A model generated the notes under the pieces. The model ran no database searches. It was not told the DNA's origin and saw only the letters and a list, made by a program, of their open reading frames with translations. From positions 186,001 to 250,000 of the forward strand of contig NC_053200.1 in the NCBI RefSeq assembly GCF_905163445.1: a stretch of 64,000 nucleotides of DNA, in the 5' to 3' direction. Below, piece after piece: positions 46,715-60,422 of this stretch (position 1 is its first letter; each line of letters opens with the position of its first letter). The position numbers and the translations under genes are program-made. The stretch comes from Pararge aegeria. Taxonomy: Eukaryota; Arthropoda; Insecta; Lepidoptera; Nymphalidae.

Positions 46715-48097
46715 CATAACGCCACTGTGTGGCGCCGCCATCAGTCTCCTTAGACTCGGTACTTTGTCGTCGCCATCGACTTCGCACCGTCGCCCCATAT
46801 AGTAGTGGCGCGGCGCGACGGGACTAATGTGTAAGTGAAAAAAAAAAAAAAAAATAATAAATTAATTGTTATTTTACAATATCTTCTAATATGAATAAGA
46901 GTACTTTGTATTGGTACGTTTTGTTTTTTGTTTTTTTTTTTTTTTAAACGGAACTGAACCTAAGTGACCGGCCTGCGGCCGGGCACCCGTCTTATTCATG
47001 TTCTAACCTAACCTAACCTATCCAAACCTTTTAAAACTAGTTTGGATTCCTTTAGACCTCAGCCCACCGGCAACTACGACTAACTAAACACTGATCTAGC
47101 TATCTGGCTTTCATCAGTGCATCAACAGCAGCATAACTAGTATTAAAATAGTAATGAGTTTTTATTAATGCATATATTCACATTAAATCTTGAATCTAAA
47201 GTCTAAAGGTGTCAAAACTAGATTTAGGTTAGGTTAGGTTAGAACATGAATACGAGGGGTGCCCGGCCACAGGCCGGGCACTTGGGTTCAGTTCAGTCAA
47301 AAATTATATATTATTTACTATTATTTATATTTGAATGAGAATGAAAAATAGCAATTATTTTGGATAGTTTTCAGAAAGAGACAGACGGGTGTGGTAGGGT
47401 AAAATCTCCAATTTAAAGTTCCCTTACTGCGTTTATGTAATGTGTGTTTGCATAGTAGTTTACTATAATGGTAAGCGGTTCGTGTAACGATCTTGCGCGT
47501 CTATATTTACAAGTGTGTGGGCAGTTCGTGTATTGATTATTCGATGACGAGACCTCGTAAGAGTCCCGTATCGTTATTTTTCGTCACTACCTACCCGTAC
47601 CTCCCCCCCCGTGCAGGGAGTGGGTAATTTGCGCGCCTGCTGCCTTCCTTGGATGTGGTAGCAGTTTCTCAGGCTCCCTCACCGGAATCGAACCCTGATT
47701 CCCCGTTACCCGCTACAAACAATGGTAGTCGCAGAAACTCATTCCGATTACGAGACCTCGTAAGAGTCCCGTATCGTTATTTTTCGTCACTACCTACCCG
47801 TACCTCCCCCCCCGTGCAGGGAGTGGGTAATTTGCGCGCCTGCTGCCTTCCTTGGATGTGGTAGCAGTTTCTCAGGCTCCCTCACCGGAATCGAACCCTG
47901 ATTCCCCGTTACCCGCGACAAACAATGGTAGTCGCAGAAACTCATTCCGATTACGAGACCTCGTAAGAGTCCCGTATCGTTATTTTTCGTCACTACCTAC
48001 CCCCCTACCTCCCCCCGTGCGGGGTACAATATTGATATGATATTAAAATAATACCATTAATAAATAACATAATAAAAGACCACCACTTTTATAGAGA
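46715..48097 (+). repeat. Satellite unit 29
   Basis: 1383 bp with two monomers (block 47547-48027). The first monomer has CCCGCTACAAAC. Confidence 0.9.
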
Positions 48098-49279
48098 CAT
48101 AACGCCACTGTGTGGCGCCGCCATCAGTCTCCTTAGACTCGGTACTTTGTCGTCGCCATCGACTTCGCACCGTCGCCCCATATAGTAGTGGCGCGGCGCG
48201 ACGGGACTAATGTGTAAGTGAAAAAAAAAAAAAAATAATAATAAATTAATTGTTATTTTACAATATCTTCTAATATGAATAAGAGTACTTTGTATTGGTA
48301 CGTTTTGTTTTTTGATTTTTTTTTTTTAAACGGAACTGAACCTAAGTGACCGGCCTGCGGCCGGGCACCCGTCTTATTCATGTTCTAACCTAACCTAACC
48401 TATCCACGCCTTTTAAAACTAGTTTGGATTCCTTTAGACCTCAGCCCACCGGCAACTACGACTAACTAAACACTGATCTAGCTATCTGGCTTTCATCAGT
48501 GCATCAACAGCAGCATAACTAGTATTAAAATAGTAATGAGTTTTTATTAATGCATATATTCACATTAAATCTTGAATCTAAAGTCTAAAGGTGTCAAAAC
48601 TAGATTTAGGTTAGGTTAGGTTAGAACATGAATACGAGGGGTGCCCGGCCACAGGCCGGGCACTTGGGTTCAGTTCATTCAAAAATTATATATTATTTAC
48701 TATTATTTATATTTGAATGAGAATGAAAAATAGCAATTATTTTGAATAGTTTTCAGAATGAGACAGACGGGTGTGGTAGTATAAAATCTCCAATTTAAAG
48801 TTCCCTTATTGCGTAGGTATATGTTATGTGTGTTTGCATAGTAGTTTACTATAATGGTAAGCGGTTCGTGTAACGATCTTGCGCGTCTATATTTACAAGT
48901 GTGTGGGCAGTTCGTGTATTGATTATTCGATGACGAGACCTCGTAAGAGTCCCGTATCGTTATTTTTCGTCACTACCTACCCGTACCTCCCCCCCCGTGC
49001 AGGGAGTGGGTAATTTGCGCGCCTGCTGCCTGCCTTGGATGTGGTAGCAGTTTCTCAGGCTCCCTCACCGGAATCGAACCCTGATTCCCCGTTACCCGCG
49101 ACAAACAATGGTAGTCGCAGAAACTCATTCCGATTACGAGACCTCGTAAGAGTCCCGTATCGTTATTTTTCGTCACTACCTACCCGTACCTCCCCCCTGT
49201 GCGGGGTACAATATTGATATGATATTAAAATAATACCATTAATAAATAACATAATAAAAGACCACCACTTTTATAGAGA
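48098..49279 (+). repeat. Satellite unit 30, start of the derived family
   Basis: 1182 bp with one monomer (block 48933-49209). The front half is of the older type. The back half carries the derived markers GTTCATTCAAAA, CAGAATGAGACAG, GGTAGTATAAAATC, GCGTAGGTATATG and CTGCCTGCCTTGG. It is a junction unit. Confidence 0.9.
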
Positions 49280-50460
49280 CATAACGCCACTGTGTGGCGC
49301 CGCCATCAGTCTCCTTAGACTCGGTACTTTGTCGTCGCCGTCGACTTCGCACCTTCGCCCCATATAGTAGTGGCGCGGCGCGACGGGCCTAATGTGTAAG
49401 TGAAAAAAAAAAAAAAAAAATTAAATTAATTGTTATTTTACAATATCTTCTAATATGAATAAGAGTACTTTGTATTGGTACGTTTTGTTTTTTGTTTTTT
49501 TTTTTTTTAAACGGAACTGAACCTAAGTGACCGGCCTGCGGCCGGGCACCCGTCTTATTCATGTTCTAACCTAACCTAACCTATCCAAACCTTTTAAAAC
49601 TAGTTTGGATTCCTTTAGACCTCAGCCCACCGGCAACTACGACTAACTAAACACTGATCTAGCTATCTGGCTTTCATCAGTGCATCAACAGCAGCATAAC
49701 TAGTATTAAAATAGTAATGAGTTTTTATTAATGCATATATTCACATTAAATCTTGAATCTAAAGTCTAAAGGTGTCAAAACTAGATTTAGGTTAGGTTAG
49801 GTTAGAACATGAATACGAGGGGTGCCCGGCCACAGGCCGGGCACTTGGGTTCAGTTCATTCAAAAATTATATATTATTTACTATTATTTATATTTGAATG
49901 AGAATGAAAAATAGCAATTATTTTGAATAGTTTTCAGAATGAGACAGACGGGTGTGGTAGTATAAAATCTCCAATTTAAAGTTCCCTTATTGCGTAGGTA
50001 TATGTTATGTGTGTTTGCATAGTAGTTTACTATAATGGTAAGCGGTTCGTGTAACGATCTTGCGCGTCTATATTTACAAGTGTGTGGGCAGTTCGTGTAT
50101 TGATTATTCGATGACGAGACCTCGTAAGAGTCCCGTATCGTTATTTTTCGTCACTACCTACCCGTACCTCCCCCCCCGTGCAGGGAGTGGGTAATTTGCG
50201 CGCCTGCTGCCTGCCTTGGATGTGGTAGCAGTTTCTCAGGCTCCCTCACCGGAATCGAACCCTGATTCCCCGTTACCCGCGACAAACAATGGTAGTCGCA
50301 GAAACTCATTCCGATTACGAGACCTCGTAAGAGTCCCGTATCGTTATTTTTCGTCACTACCTACCCGTACCTCCCCCCTGTGCGGGGTACAATATTGATA
50401 TGATATTAAAATAATACCATTAATAAATAACATAATAAAAGACCACCACTTTTATAGAGA
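49280..50460 (+). repeat. Satellite unit 31 (derived family)
   Basis: 1181 bp with one monomer (block 50114-50390). It has the full set of derived markers, and the 18S block ends CCCCCCTGTGCGGGG. Confidence 0.9.
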
Positions 50461-51639
50461 CAACGCCACTGTGTGGCGCCGCCATCAGTCTCCTTAGACT
50501 CGGTACTTTGTCGTCGCCGTCGACTTCGCACCTTCGCCCCATATAGTAGTGGCGCGGCGCGACGGGCCTAATGTGTAAGTGAAAAAAAAAAAAAAAAAAT
50601 TAAATTAATTGTTATTTTACAATATCTTCTAATATGAATAAGAGTACTTTGTATTGGTACGTTTTGTTTTTTGTTTTTTTTTTTTTTAAACGGAACTGAA
50701 CCTAAGTGACCGGCCTGCGGCCGGGCACCCGTCTTATTCATGTTCTAACCTAACCTAACCTATCCAAACCTTTTAAAACTAGTTTGGATTCCTTTAGACC
50801 TCAGCCCACCGGCAACTACGACTAACTAAACACTGATCTAGCTATCTGGCTTTCATCAGTGCATCAACAGCAGCATAACTAGTATTAAAATAGTAATGAG
50901 TTTTTATTAATGCATATATTCACATTAAATCTTGAATCTAAAGTCTAAAGGTGTCAAAACTAGATTTAGGTTAGGTTAGGTTAGAACATGAATACGAGGG
51001 GTGCCCGGCCACAGGCCGGGCACTTGGGTTCAGTTCATTCAAAAATTATATATTATTTACTATTATTTATATTTGAATGAGAATGAAAAATAGCAATTAT
51101 TTTGAATAGTTTTCAGAATGAGACAGACGGGTGTGGTAGTATAAAATCTCCAATTTAAAGTTCCCTTATTGCGTAGGTATATGTTATGTGTGTTTGCATA
51201 GTAGTTTACTATAATGGTAAGCGGTTCGTGTAACGATCTTGCGCGTCTATATTTACAAGTGTGTGGGCAGTTCGTGTATTGATTATTCGATGACGAGACC
51301 TCGTAAGAGTCCCGTATCGTTATTTTTCGTCACTACCTACCCGTACCTCCCCCCCCGTGCAGGGAGTGGGTAATTTGCGCGCCTGCTGCCTGCCTTGGAT
51401 GTGGTAGCAGTTTCTCAGGCTCCCTCACCGGAATCGAACCCTGATTCCCCGTTACCCGCGACAAACAATGGTAGTCGCAGAAACTCATTCCGATTACGAG
51501 ACCTCGTAAGAGTCCCGTATCGTTATTTTTCGTCACTACCTACCCGTACCTCCCCCCTGTGCGGGGTACAATATTGATATGATATTAAAATAATACCATT
51601 AATAAATAACATAATAAAAGACCACCACTTTTATAGAGA
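50461..51639 (+). repeat. Satellite unit 32 (derived family)
   Basis: 1179 bp with one monomer (block 51293-51569). The start is shortened to CAACGCC by loss of TA. Confidence 0.9.
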
Positions 51640-52817
51640 CAACGCCACTGTGTGGCGCCGCCATCAGTCTCCTTAGACTCGGTACTGTGTCGTCGCCGTC
51701 GACTTCGCACCTTCGCCCCATATAGTAGTGGCGCGGCGCGACGGGCCTAATGTGTAAGTGAAAAAAAAAAAAAAAAATTAAATTAATTGTTATTTTACAA
51801 TATCTTCTAATATGAATAAGAGTACTTTGTATTGGTACGTTTTGTTTTTTGTTTTTTTTTTTTTTAAACGGAACTGAACCTAAGTGACCGGCCTGCGGCC
51901 GGGCACCCGTCTTATTCATGTTCTAACCTAACCTAACCTATCCAAACCTTTTAAAACTAGTTTGGATTCCTTTAGACCTCAGCCCACCGGCAACTACGAC
52001 TAACTAAACACTGATCTAGCTATCTGGCTTTCATCAGTGCATCAACAGCAGCATAACTAGTATTAAAATAGTAATGAGTTTTTATTAATGCATATATTCA
52101 CATTAAATCTTGAATCTAAAGTCTAAAGGTGTCAAAACTAGATTTAGGTTAGGTTAGGTTAGAACATGAATACGAGGGGTGCCCGGCCACAGGCCGGGCA
52201 CTTGGGTTCAGTTCATTCAAAAATTATATATTATTTACTATTATTTATATTTGAATGAGAATGAAAAATAGCAATTATTTTGAATAGTTTTCAGAATGAG
52301 ACAGACGGGTGTGGTAGTATAAAATCTCCAATTTAAAGTTCCCTTATTGCGTAGGTATATGTTATGTGTGTTTGCATAGTAGTTTACTATAATGGTAAGC
52401 GGTTCGTGTAACGATCTTGCGCGTCTATATTTACAAGTGTGTGGGCAGTTCGTGTATTGATTATTCGATGACGAGACCTCGTAAGAGTCCCGTATCGTTA
52501 TTTTTCGTCACTACCTACCCGTACCTCCCCCCCCGTGCAGGGAGTGGGTAATTTGCGCGCCTGCTGCCTGCCTTGGATGTGGTAGCAGTTTCTCAGGCTC
52601 CCTCACCGGAATCGAACCCTGATTCCCCGTTACCCGCGACAAACAATGGTAGTCGCAGAAACTCATTCCGATTACGAGACCTCGTAAGAGTCCCGTATCG
52701 TTATTTTTCGTCACTACCTACCCGTACCTCCCCCCTGTGCGGGGTACAATATTGATATGATATTAAAATAATACCATTAATAAATAACATAATAAAAGAC
52801 CACCACTTTTATAGAGA
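51640..52817 (+). repeat. Satellite unit 33 (derived family)
   Basis: 1178 bp with one monomer (block 52471-52747). It has a private GGTACTGTGTCGTCG. Confidence 0.9.
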
Positions 52818-53995
52818 CAACGCCACTGTGTGGCGCCGCCATCAGTCTCCTTAGACTCGGTACTTTGTCGTCGCCGTCGACTTCGCACCTTCGCCCCATA
52901 TAGTAGTGGCGCGGCGCGACGGGCCTAATGTGTAAGTGAAAAAAAAAAAAAAAAATTAAATTAATTGTTATTTTACAATATCTTCTAATATGAATAAGAG
53001 TACTTTGTATTGGTACGTTTTGTTTTTTGTTTTTTTTTTTTTTAAACGGAACTGAACCTAAGTGACCGGCCTGCGGCCGGGCACCCGTCTTATTCATGTT
53101 CTAACCTAACCTAACCTATCCAAACCTTTTAAAACTAGTTTGGATTCCTTTAGACCTCAGCCCACCGGCAACTACGACTAACTAAACACTGATCTAGCTA
53201 TCTGGCTTTCATCAGTGCATCAACAGCAGCATAACTAGTATTAAAATAGTAATGAGTTTTTATTAATGCATATATTCACATTAAATCTTGAATCTAAAGT
53301 CTAAAGGTGTCAAAACTAGATTTAGGTTAGGTTAGGTTAGAACATGAATACGAGGGGTGCCCGGCCACAGGCCGGGCACTTGGGTTCAGTTCATTCAAAA
53401 ATTATATATTATTTACTATTATTTATATTTGAATGAGAATGAAAAATAGCAATTATTTTGAATAGTTTTCAGAATGAGACAGACGGGTGTGGTAGTATAA
53501 AATCTCCAATTTAAAGTTCCCTTATTGCGTAGGTATATGTTATGTGTGTTTGCATAGTAGTTTACTATAATGGTAAGCGGTTCGTGTAACGATCTTGCGC
53601 GTCTATATTTACAAGTGTGTGGGCAGTTCGTGTATTGATTATTCGATGACGAGACCTCGTAAGAGTCCCGTATCGTTATTTTTCGTCACTACCTACCCGT
53701 ACCTCCCCCCCCGTGCAGGGAGTGGGTAATTTGCGCGCCTGCTGCCTGCCTTGGATGTGGTAGCAGTTTCTCAGGCTCCCTCACCGGAATCGAACCCTGA
53801 TTCCCCGTTACCCGCGACAAACAATGGTAGTCGCAGAAACTCATTCCGATTACGAGACCTCGTAAGAGTCCCGTATCGTTATTTTTCGTCACTACCTACC
53901 CGTACCTCCCCCCTGTGCGGGGTACAATATTGATATGATATTAAAATAATACCATTAATAAATAACATAATAAAAGACCACCACTTTTATAGAGA
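52818..53995 (+). repeat. Satellite unit 34 (derived family)
   Basis: 1178 bp with one monomer (block 53649-53925). Apart from homopolymer length it is nearly identical to its neighbours. Confidence 0.9.
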
Positions 53996-55174
53996 CAACG
54001 CCACTGTGTGGCGCCGCCATCAGTCTCCTTAGACTCGGTACTTTGTCGTCGCCGTCGACTTCGCACCTTCGCCCCATATAGTAGTGGCGCGGCGCGACGG
54101 GCCTAATGTGTAAGTGAAAAAAAAAAAAAAAAAATTAAATTAATTGTTATTTTACAATATCTTCTAATATGAATAAGAGTACTTTGTATTGGTACGTTTT
54201 GTTTTTTGTTTTTTTTTTTTTTAAACGGAACTGAACCTAAGTGACCGGCCTGCGGCCGGGCACCCGTCTTATTCATGTTCTAACCTAACCTAACCTATCC
54301 AAACCTTTTAAAACTAGTTTGGATTCCTTTAGACCTCAGCCCACCGGCAACTACGACTAACTAAACACTGATCTAGCTATCTGGCTTTCATCAGTGCATC
54401 AACAGCAGCATAACTAGTATTAAAATAGTAATGAGTTTTTATTAATGCATATATTCACATTAAATCTTGAATCTAAAGTCTAAAGGTGTCAAAACTAGAT
54501 TTAGGTTAGGTTAGGTTAGAACATGAATACGAGGGGTGCCCGGCCACAGGCCGGGCACTTGGGTTCAGTTCATTCAAAAATTATATATTATTTACTATTA
54601 TTTATATTTGAATGAGAATGAAAAATAGCAATTATTTTGAATAGTTTTCAGAATGAGACAGACGGGTGTGGTAGTATAAAATCTCCAATTTAAAGTTCCC
54701 TTATTGCGTAGGTATATGTTATGTGTGTTTGCATAGTAGTTTACTATAATGGTAAGCGGTTCGTGTAACGATCTTGCGCGTCTATATTTACAAGTGTGTG
54801 GGCAGTTCGTGTATTGATTATTCGATGACGAGACCTCGTAAGAGTCCCGTATCGTTATTTTTCGTCACTACCTACCCGTACCTCCCCCCCCGTGCAGGGA
54901 GTGGGTAATTTGCGCGCCTGCTGCCTGCCTTGGATGTGGTAGCAGTTTCTCAGGCTCCCTCACCGGAATCGAACCCTGATTCCCCGTTACCCGCGACAAA
55001 CAATGGTAGTCGCAGAAACTCATTCCGATTACGAGACCTCGTAAGAGTCCCGTATCGTTATTTTTCGTCACTACCTACCCGTACCTCCCCCCTGTGCGGG
55101 GTACAATATTGATATGATATTAAAATAATACCATTAATAAATAACATAATAAAAGACCACCACTTTTATAGAGA
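53996..55174 (+). repeat. Satellite unit 35 (derived family)
   Basis: 1179 bp with one monomer (block 54828-55104). It has the full derived marker set. Confidence 0.9.
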
Positions 55175-56558
55175 CAACGCCACTGTGTGGCGCCGCCATC
55201 AGTCTCCTTAGACTCGGTACTTTGTCGTCGCCGTCGACTTCGCACCTTCGCCCCATATAGTAGTGGCGCGGCGCGACGGGCCTAATGTGTAAGTGAAAAA
55301 AAAAAAAAAAAAATTAAATTAATTGTTATTTTACAATATCTTCTAATATGAATAAGAGTACTTTGTATTGGTACGTTTTGTTTTTTGTTTTTTTTTTTTT
55401 TTAAACGGAACTGAACCTAAGTGACCGGCCTGCGGCCGGGCACCCGTCTTATTCATGTTCTAACCTAACCTAACCTATCCAAACCTTTTAAAACTAGTTT
55501 GGATTCCTTTAGACCTCAGCCCACCGGCAACTACGACTAACTAAACACTGATCTAGCTATCTGGCTTTCATCAGTGCATCAACAGCAGCATAACTAGTAT
55601 TAAAATAGTAATGAGTTTTTATTAATGCATATATTCACATTAAATCTTGAATCTAAAGTCTAAAGGTGTCAAAACTAGATTTAGGTTAGGTTAGGTTAGA
55701 ACATGAATACGAGGGGTGCCCGGCCACAGGCCGGGCACTTGGGTTCAGTTCATTCAAAAATTATATATTATTTACTATTATTTATATTTGAATGAGAATG
55801 AAAAATAGCAATTATTTTGAATAGTTTTCAGAATGAGACAGACGGGTGTGGTAGTATAAAATCTCCAATTTAAAGTTCCCTTATTGCGTAGGTATATGTT
55901 ATGTGTGTTTGCATAGTAGTTTACTATAATGGTAAGCGGTTCGTGTAACGATCTTGCGCGTCTATATTTACAAGTGTGTGGGCAGTTCGTGTATTGATTA
56001 TTCGATGACGAGACCTCGTAAGAGTCCCGTATCGTTATTTTTCGTCACTACCTACCCGTACCTCCCCCCCCGTGCAGGGAGTGGGTAATTTGCGCGCCTG
56101 CTGCCTGCCTTGGATGTGGTAGCAGTTTCTCAGGCTCCCTCACCGGAATCGAACCCTGATTCCCCGTTACCCGCGACAAACAATGGTAGTCGCAGAAACT
56201 CATTCCGATTACGAGACCTCGTAAGAGTCCCGTATCGTTATTTTTCGTCACTACCTACCCGTACCTCCCCCCCCGTGGAGGGAGTGGGTAATTTGCGCGC
56301 CTGCTGCCTTCCTTGGATGTGGTAGCAGTTTCTCAGGCTCCCTCACCGGAATCGAACCCTGATTCCCCGTTACCCGCGACAAACAATGGTAGTCGCAGAA
56401 ACTCATTCCGATTACGAGACCTCGTAAGAGTCCCGTATCGTTATTTTTCGTCACTACCTACCCCCCTACCTCCCCCCGTGCGGGGTACAATATTGATATG
56501 ATATTAAAATAATACCATTAATAAATAACATAATAAAAGACCACCACTTTTATAGAGA
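55175..56558 (+). repeat. Satellite unit 36, junction back to the older type
   Basis: 1384 bp with two monomers (block 56008-56488). The first monomer is of the derived type (CTGCCTGCC). The second is of the older type and starts CCGTGGAGGGAG, so a crossover lies inside the 18S block. Confidence 0.9.
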
Positions 56559-57799
56559 CATAACGCCACTGTGTGGCGCCGCCATCAGTCTCCTTAGACT
56601 CGGTACTTTGTCGTCGCCATCGACTTCGCATCGTCGCCCCATATAGTAGTGGCGCGGCGCGACGGGACTAATGTGTAAGTGAAAAAAAAAAAAAAAAATA
56701 AATAAATTAATTGTTATTTTACAATATCTTCTAATATGAATAAGAGTACTTTGTATTGGTACGTTTTGTTTTTTGTTTTTTTTTTTTTAAACGGAACTGA
56801 ACCTAAGTGACAAGCCTGCGGCCGGGCACCCGTCTTATTCATGTTCTAACCTAACCTAACCTATCCAAACCTTTTAAAACTAGTTTGGATTCCTTTAGAC
56901 CTCAGCCCACCGGCAACTACGACTAACTAAACACTGATCTAGCTATCTGGCTTTCATCAGTGCATCAACAGCAGCATAACTAGTATTAAAATAGTAATGA
57001 GTTTTTATTAATGCATATATTCACATTAAATCTTGAATCTAAAGTCTAAAGGTGTCAAAACTAGATTTAGGTTAGGTTAGGTTAGAACATGAATACGAGG
57101 GGTGCCCGGCCACAGGCCGGGCACTTGGGTTCAGTTCAGTCAAAAATTATATATTATTTACTATTATTTATATTTGAATGAGAATGAAAAATAGCAATTA
57201 TTTGGAATAGTTTTCAGAAAGAGACAGACGGGTGTGGTAGGGTAAAATCTCCAATTTAAAGTTCCCTTACTGCGTATATGTTATGTGTGTTTGCATAGTA
57301 GTTTACTATAATGGTAAGCGGTTCGTGTAACGATCTTGCGCGTCTATATTTACAAGTGTGTGGGCAGTTCGTGTATTGATTATTCGATGACGAGACCTCG
57401 TAAGAGTCCCGTATCGTTATTTTTCGTCACTACCTACCCGTACCTCCCCCCTGTGCGGGGTACAATATTGATATGATATTAAAAAAATACCAGTAATAAA
57501 TAACATAATAAAAGACCACCACTTTTATAGAGACATAACGCCACATAATTATAAAAAGTATAGTGTGTGGATCTAATCAACCACCACTGGCACCAGACCC
57601 TCAATGCCCTTAAATTTTACCTCGTTAAAATATTTAAAGTGTACTCATTCCGATTGCGAGACCTCGTAAGAGTCCCGTATCGTTATTTTTCGTCACTACC
57701 TACCCGTACCTCCCCCCTGTGCGGGGTACAATATTGATATGATATTAAAATAATACCATTAATAAATAACATAATAAAAGACCACCACTTTTATAGAGA
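56559..57799 (+). repeat. Satellite unit 37, no full monomer, extended module
   Basis: 1241 bp. Only the 18S remnant (57390-57463) is present, followed by the extended module (57534-57799). It is older-type sequence between two blocks of the derived family. The length matches 975 + 266. Confidence 0.9.
57569..57729 (-). pseudogene. Extended antisense 18S fragment (unit 37)
   Basis: It has the same structure as in unit 2. The tail before it carries ATACCAGTAATAAAT, a private change. Confidence 0.88.
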
Positions 57800-59246
57800 C
57801 ATAACGCCACTGTGTGGCGCCGCCATCAGTCTCCTTAGACTCGGTACTTTGTCGTCGCCGTCGACTTCGCACCTTCGCCCCATATAGTAGTGGCGCGGCG
57901 CGACGGGCCTAATGTGTAAGTGAAAAAAAAAAAAAAAATTAAATTAATTGTTATTTTACAATATCTTCTAATATGAATAAGAGTACTTTGTATTGGTACG
58001 TTTTGTTTTTTGTTTTTTTTTTTTTAAACGGAACTGAACCTAAGTGACCGGCCTGCGGCCGGGCACCCGTCTTATTCATGTTCTAACCTAACCTAACCTA
58101 TCCAAACCTTTTAAAACTAGTTTGGATTCCTTTAGACCTCAGCCCACCGGCAACTACGACTAACTAAACACTGATCTAGCTATCTGGCTTTCATCAGTGC
58201 ATCAACAGCAGCATAACTAGTATTAAAATAGTAATGAGTTTTTATTAATGCATATATTCACATTAAATCTTGAATCTAAAGTCTAAAGGTGTCAAAACTA
58301 GATTTAGGTTAGGTTAGGTTAGAACATGAATACGAGGGGTGCCCGGCCACAGGCCGGGCACTTGGGTTCAGTTCATTCAAAAATTATATATTATTTACTA
58401 TTATTTATATTTGAATGAGAATGAAAAATAGCAATTATTTTGAATAGTTTTCAGAATGAGACAGACGGGTGTGGTAGTATAAAATCTCCAATTTAAAGTT
58501 CCCTTATTGCGTAGGTATATGTTATGTGTGTTTGCATAGTAGTTTACTATAATGGTAAGCGGTTCGTGTAACGATCTTGCGCGTCTATATTTACAAGTGT
58601 GTGGGCAGTTCGTGTATTGATTATTCGATGACGAGACCTCGTAAGAGTCCCGTATCGTTATTTTTCGTCACTACCTACCCGTACCTCCCCCCCCGTGCAG
58701 GGAGTGGGTAATTTGCGCGCCTGCTGCCTGCCTTGGATGTGGTAGCAGTTTCTCAGGCTCCCTCACCGGAATCGAACCCTGATTCCCCGTTACCCGCGAC
58801 AAACAATGGTAGTCGCAGAAACTCATTCCGATTACGAGACCTCGTAAGAGTCCCGTATCGTTATTTTTCGTCACTACCTACCCCCCTACCTCCCCCCGTG
58901 CGGGGTACAATATTGATATGATATTAAAAAAATACCATTAATAAATAACATAATAAAAGACCACCACTTTTATAGAGACATAACGCCACATAATTATAAA
59001 AAGTATAGTGTGTGGATCTAATCAACCACCACTGGCACCAGACCCTCATTAATGCCCTTAAATTTTACCTCGTTAAAATATTTAAAGTGTACTCATTCCG
59101 ATTGCGAGACCTCGTAAGAGTCCCGTATCGTTATTTTTCGTCACTACCTACCCCTACCTCCCCCCGTGCGGGGTACAATATTGATATGATATTAAAAAAA
59201 TACCATTAATAAATAACATAATAAAAGACCACCACTTTTATAGAGA
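57800..59246 (+). repeat. Satellite unit 38, mosaic with extended module
   Basis: 1447 bp with one monomer (block 58631-58908) and an extended module (58979-59246). Module D has the derived markers, whereas the extended module has the CCTCATTAATGCCC form of unit 9. Confidence 0.9.
59014..59176 (-). pseudogene. Extended antisense 18S fragment (unit 38)
   Basis: It has the 3-bp longer CCTCATTAATGCCC form and the CCCCCCGTGCGGGG end. Both are shared only with unit 9, about 46.7 kb away. Confidence 0.88.
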
Positions 59247-60422
59247 CATAACGCCACTGTGTGGCGCCGCCATCAGTCTCCTTAGACTCGGTACTTTGTC
59301 GTCGCCGTCGACTTCGCACCTTCGCCCCATATAGTAGTGGCGCGGCGCGACGGGCCTAATGTGTAAGTGAAAAAAAAAAAAAATTAAATTAATTGTTATT
59401 TTACAATATCTTCTAATATGAATAAGAGTACTTTGTATTGGTACGTTTTGTTTTTTTTTTTTTTTTTTTTAAACGGAACTGAACCTAAGTGACCGGCCTG
59501 CGGACGGGCACCCGTCTTATTCATGTTCTAACCTAACCTAACCTATCCAAACCTTTTAAAACTAGTTTGGATTCCTTTAGACCTCAGCCCACCGGCAACT
59601 ACGACTAACTAAACACTGATCTAGCTATCTGGCTTTCATCAGTGCATCAACAGCAGCATAACTAGTATTAAAATAGTAATGAGTTTTTATTAATGCATAT
59701 ATTCACATTAAATCTTGAATCTAAAGTCTAAAGGTGTCAAAACTAGATTTAGGTTAGGTTAGGTTAGAACATGAATACGAGGGGTGCCCGGCCACAGGCC
59801 GGGCACTTGGGTTCAGTTCATTCAAAAATTATATATTATTTACTATTATTTATATTTGAATGAGAATGAAAAATAGCAATTATTTTGAATAGTTTTCAGA
59901 ATGAGACAGACGGGTGTGGTAGTATAAAATCTCCAATTTAAAGTTCCCTTATTGCGTAGGTATATGTTATGTGTGTTTGCATAGTAGTTTACTATAATGG
60001 TAAGCGGTTCGTGTAACGATCTTGCGCGTCTATATTTACAAGTGTGTGGGCAGTTCGTGTATTGATTATTCGATGACGAGACCTCGTAAGAGTCCCGTAT
60101 CGTTATTTTTCGTCACTACCTACCCGTACCTCCCCCCCCGTGCAGGGAGTGGGTAATTTGCGCGCCTGCTGCCTGCCTTGGATGTGGTAGCAGTTTCTCA
60201 GGCTCCCTCACCGGAATCGAACCCTGATTCCCCGTTACCCGCGACAAACAATGGTAGTCGCAGAAACTCATTCCGATTACGAGACCTCGTAAGAGTCCCG
60301 TATCGTTATTTTTCGTCACTACCTACCCGTACCTCCCCCCTGTGCGGGGTACAATATTGATATGATATTAAAATAATACCATTAATAAATAACATAATAA
60401 AAGACCACCACTTTTATAGAGA
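59247..60422 (+). repeat. Satellite unit 39
   Basis: 1176 bp with one monomer (block 60076-60352). The T run has no interrupting G, as in units 5 and 10. The left foldback arm has CTGCGGACGGGC. Module D is of the derived type. Confidence 0.9.
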
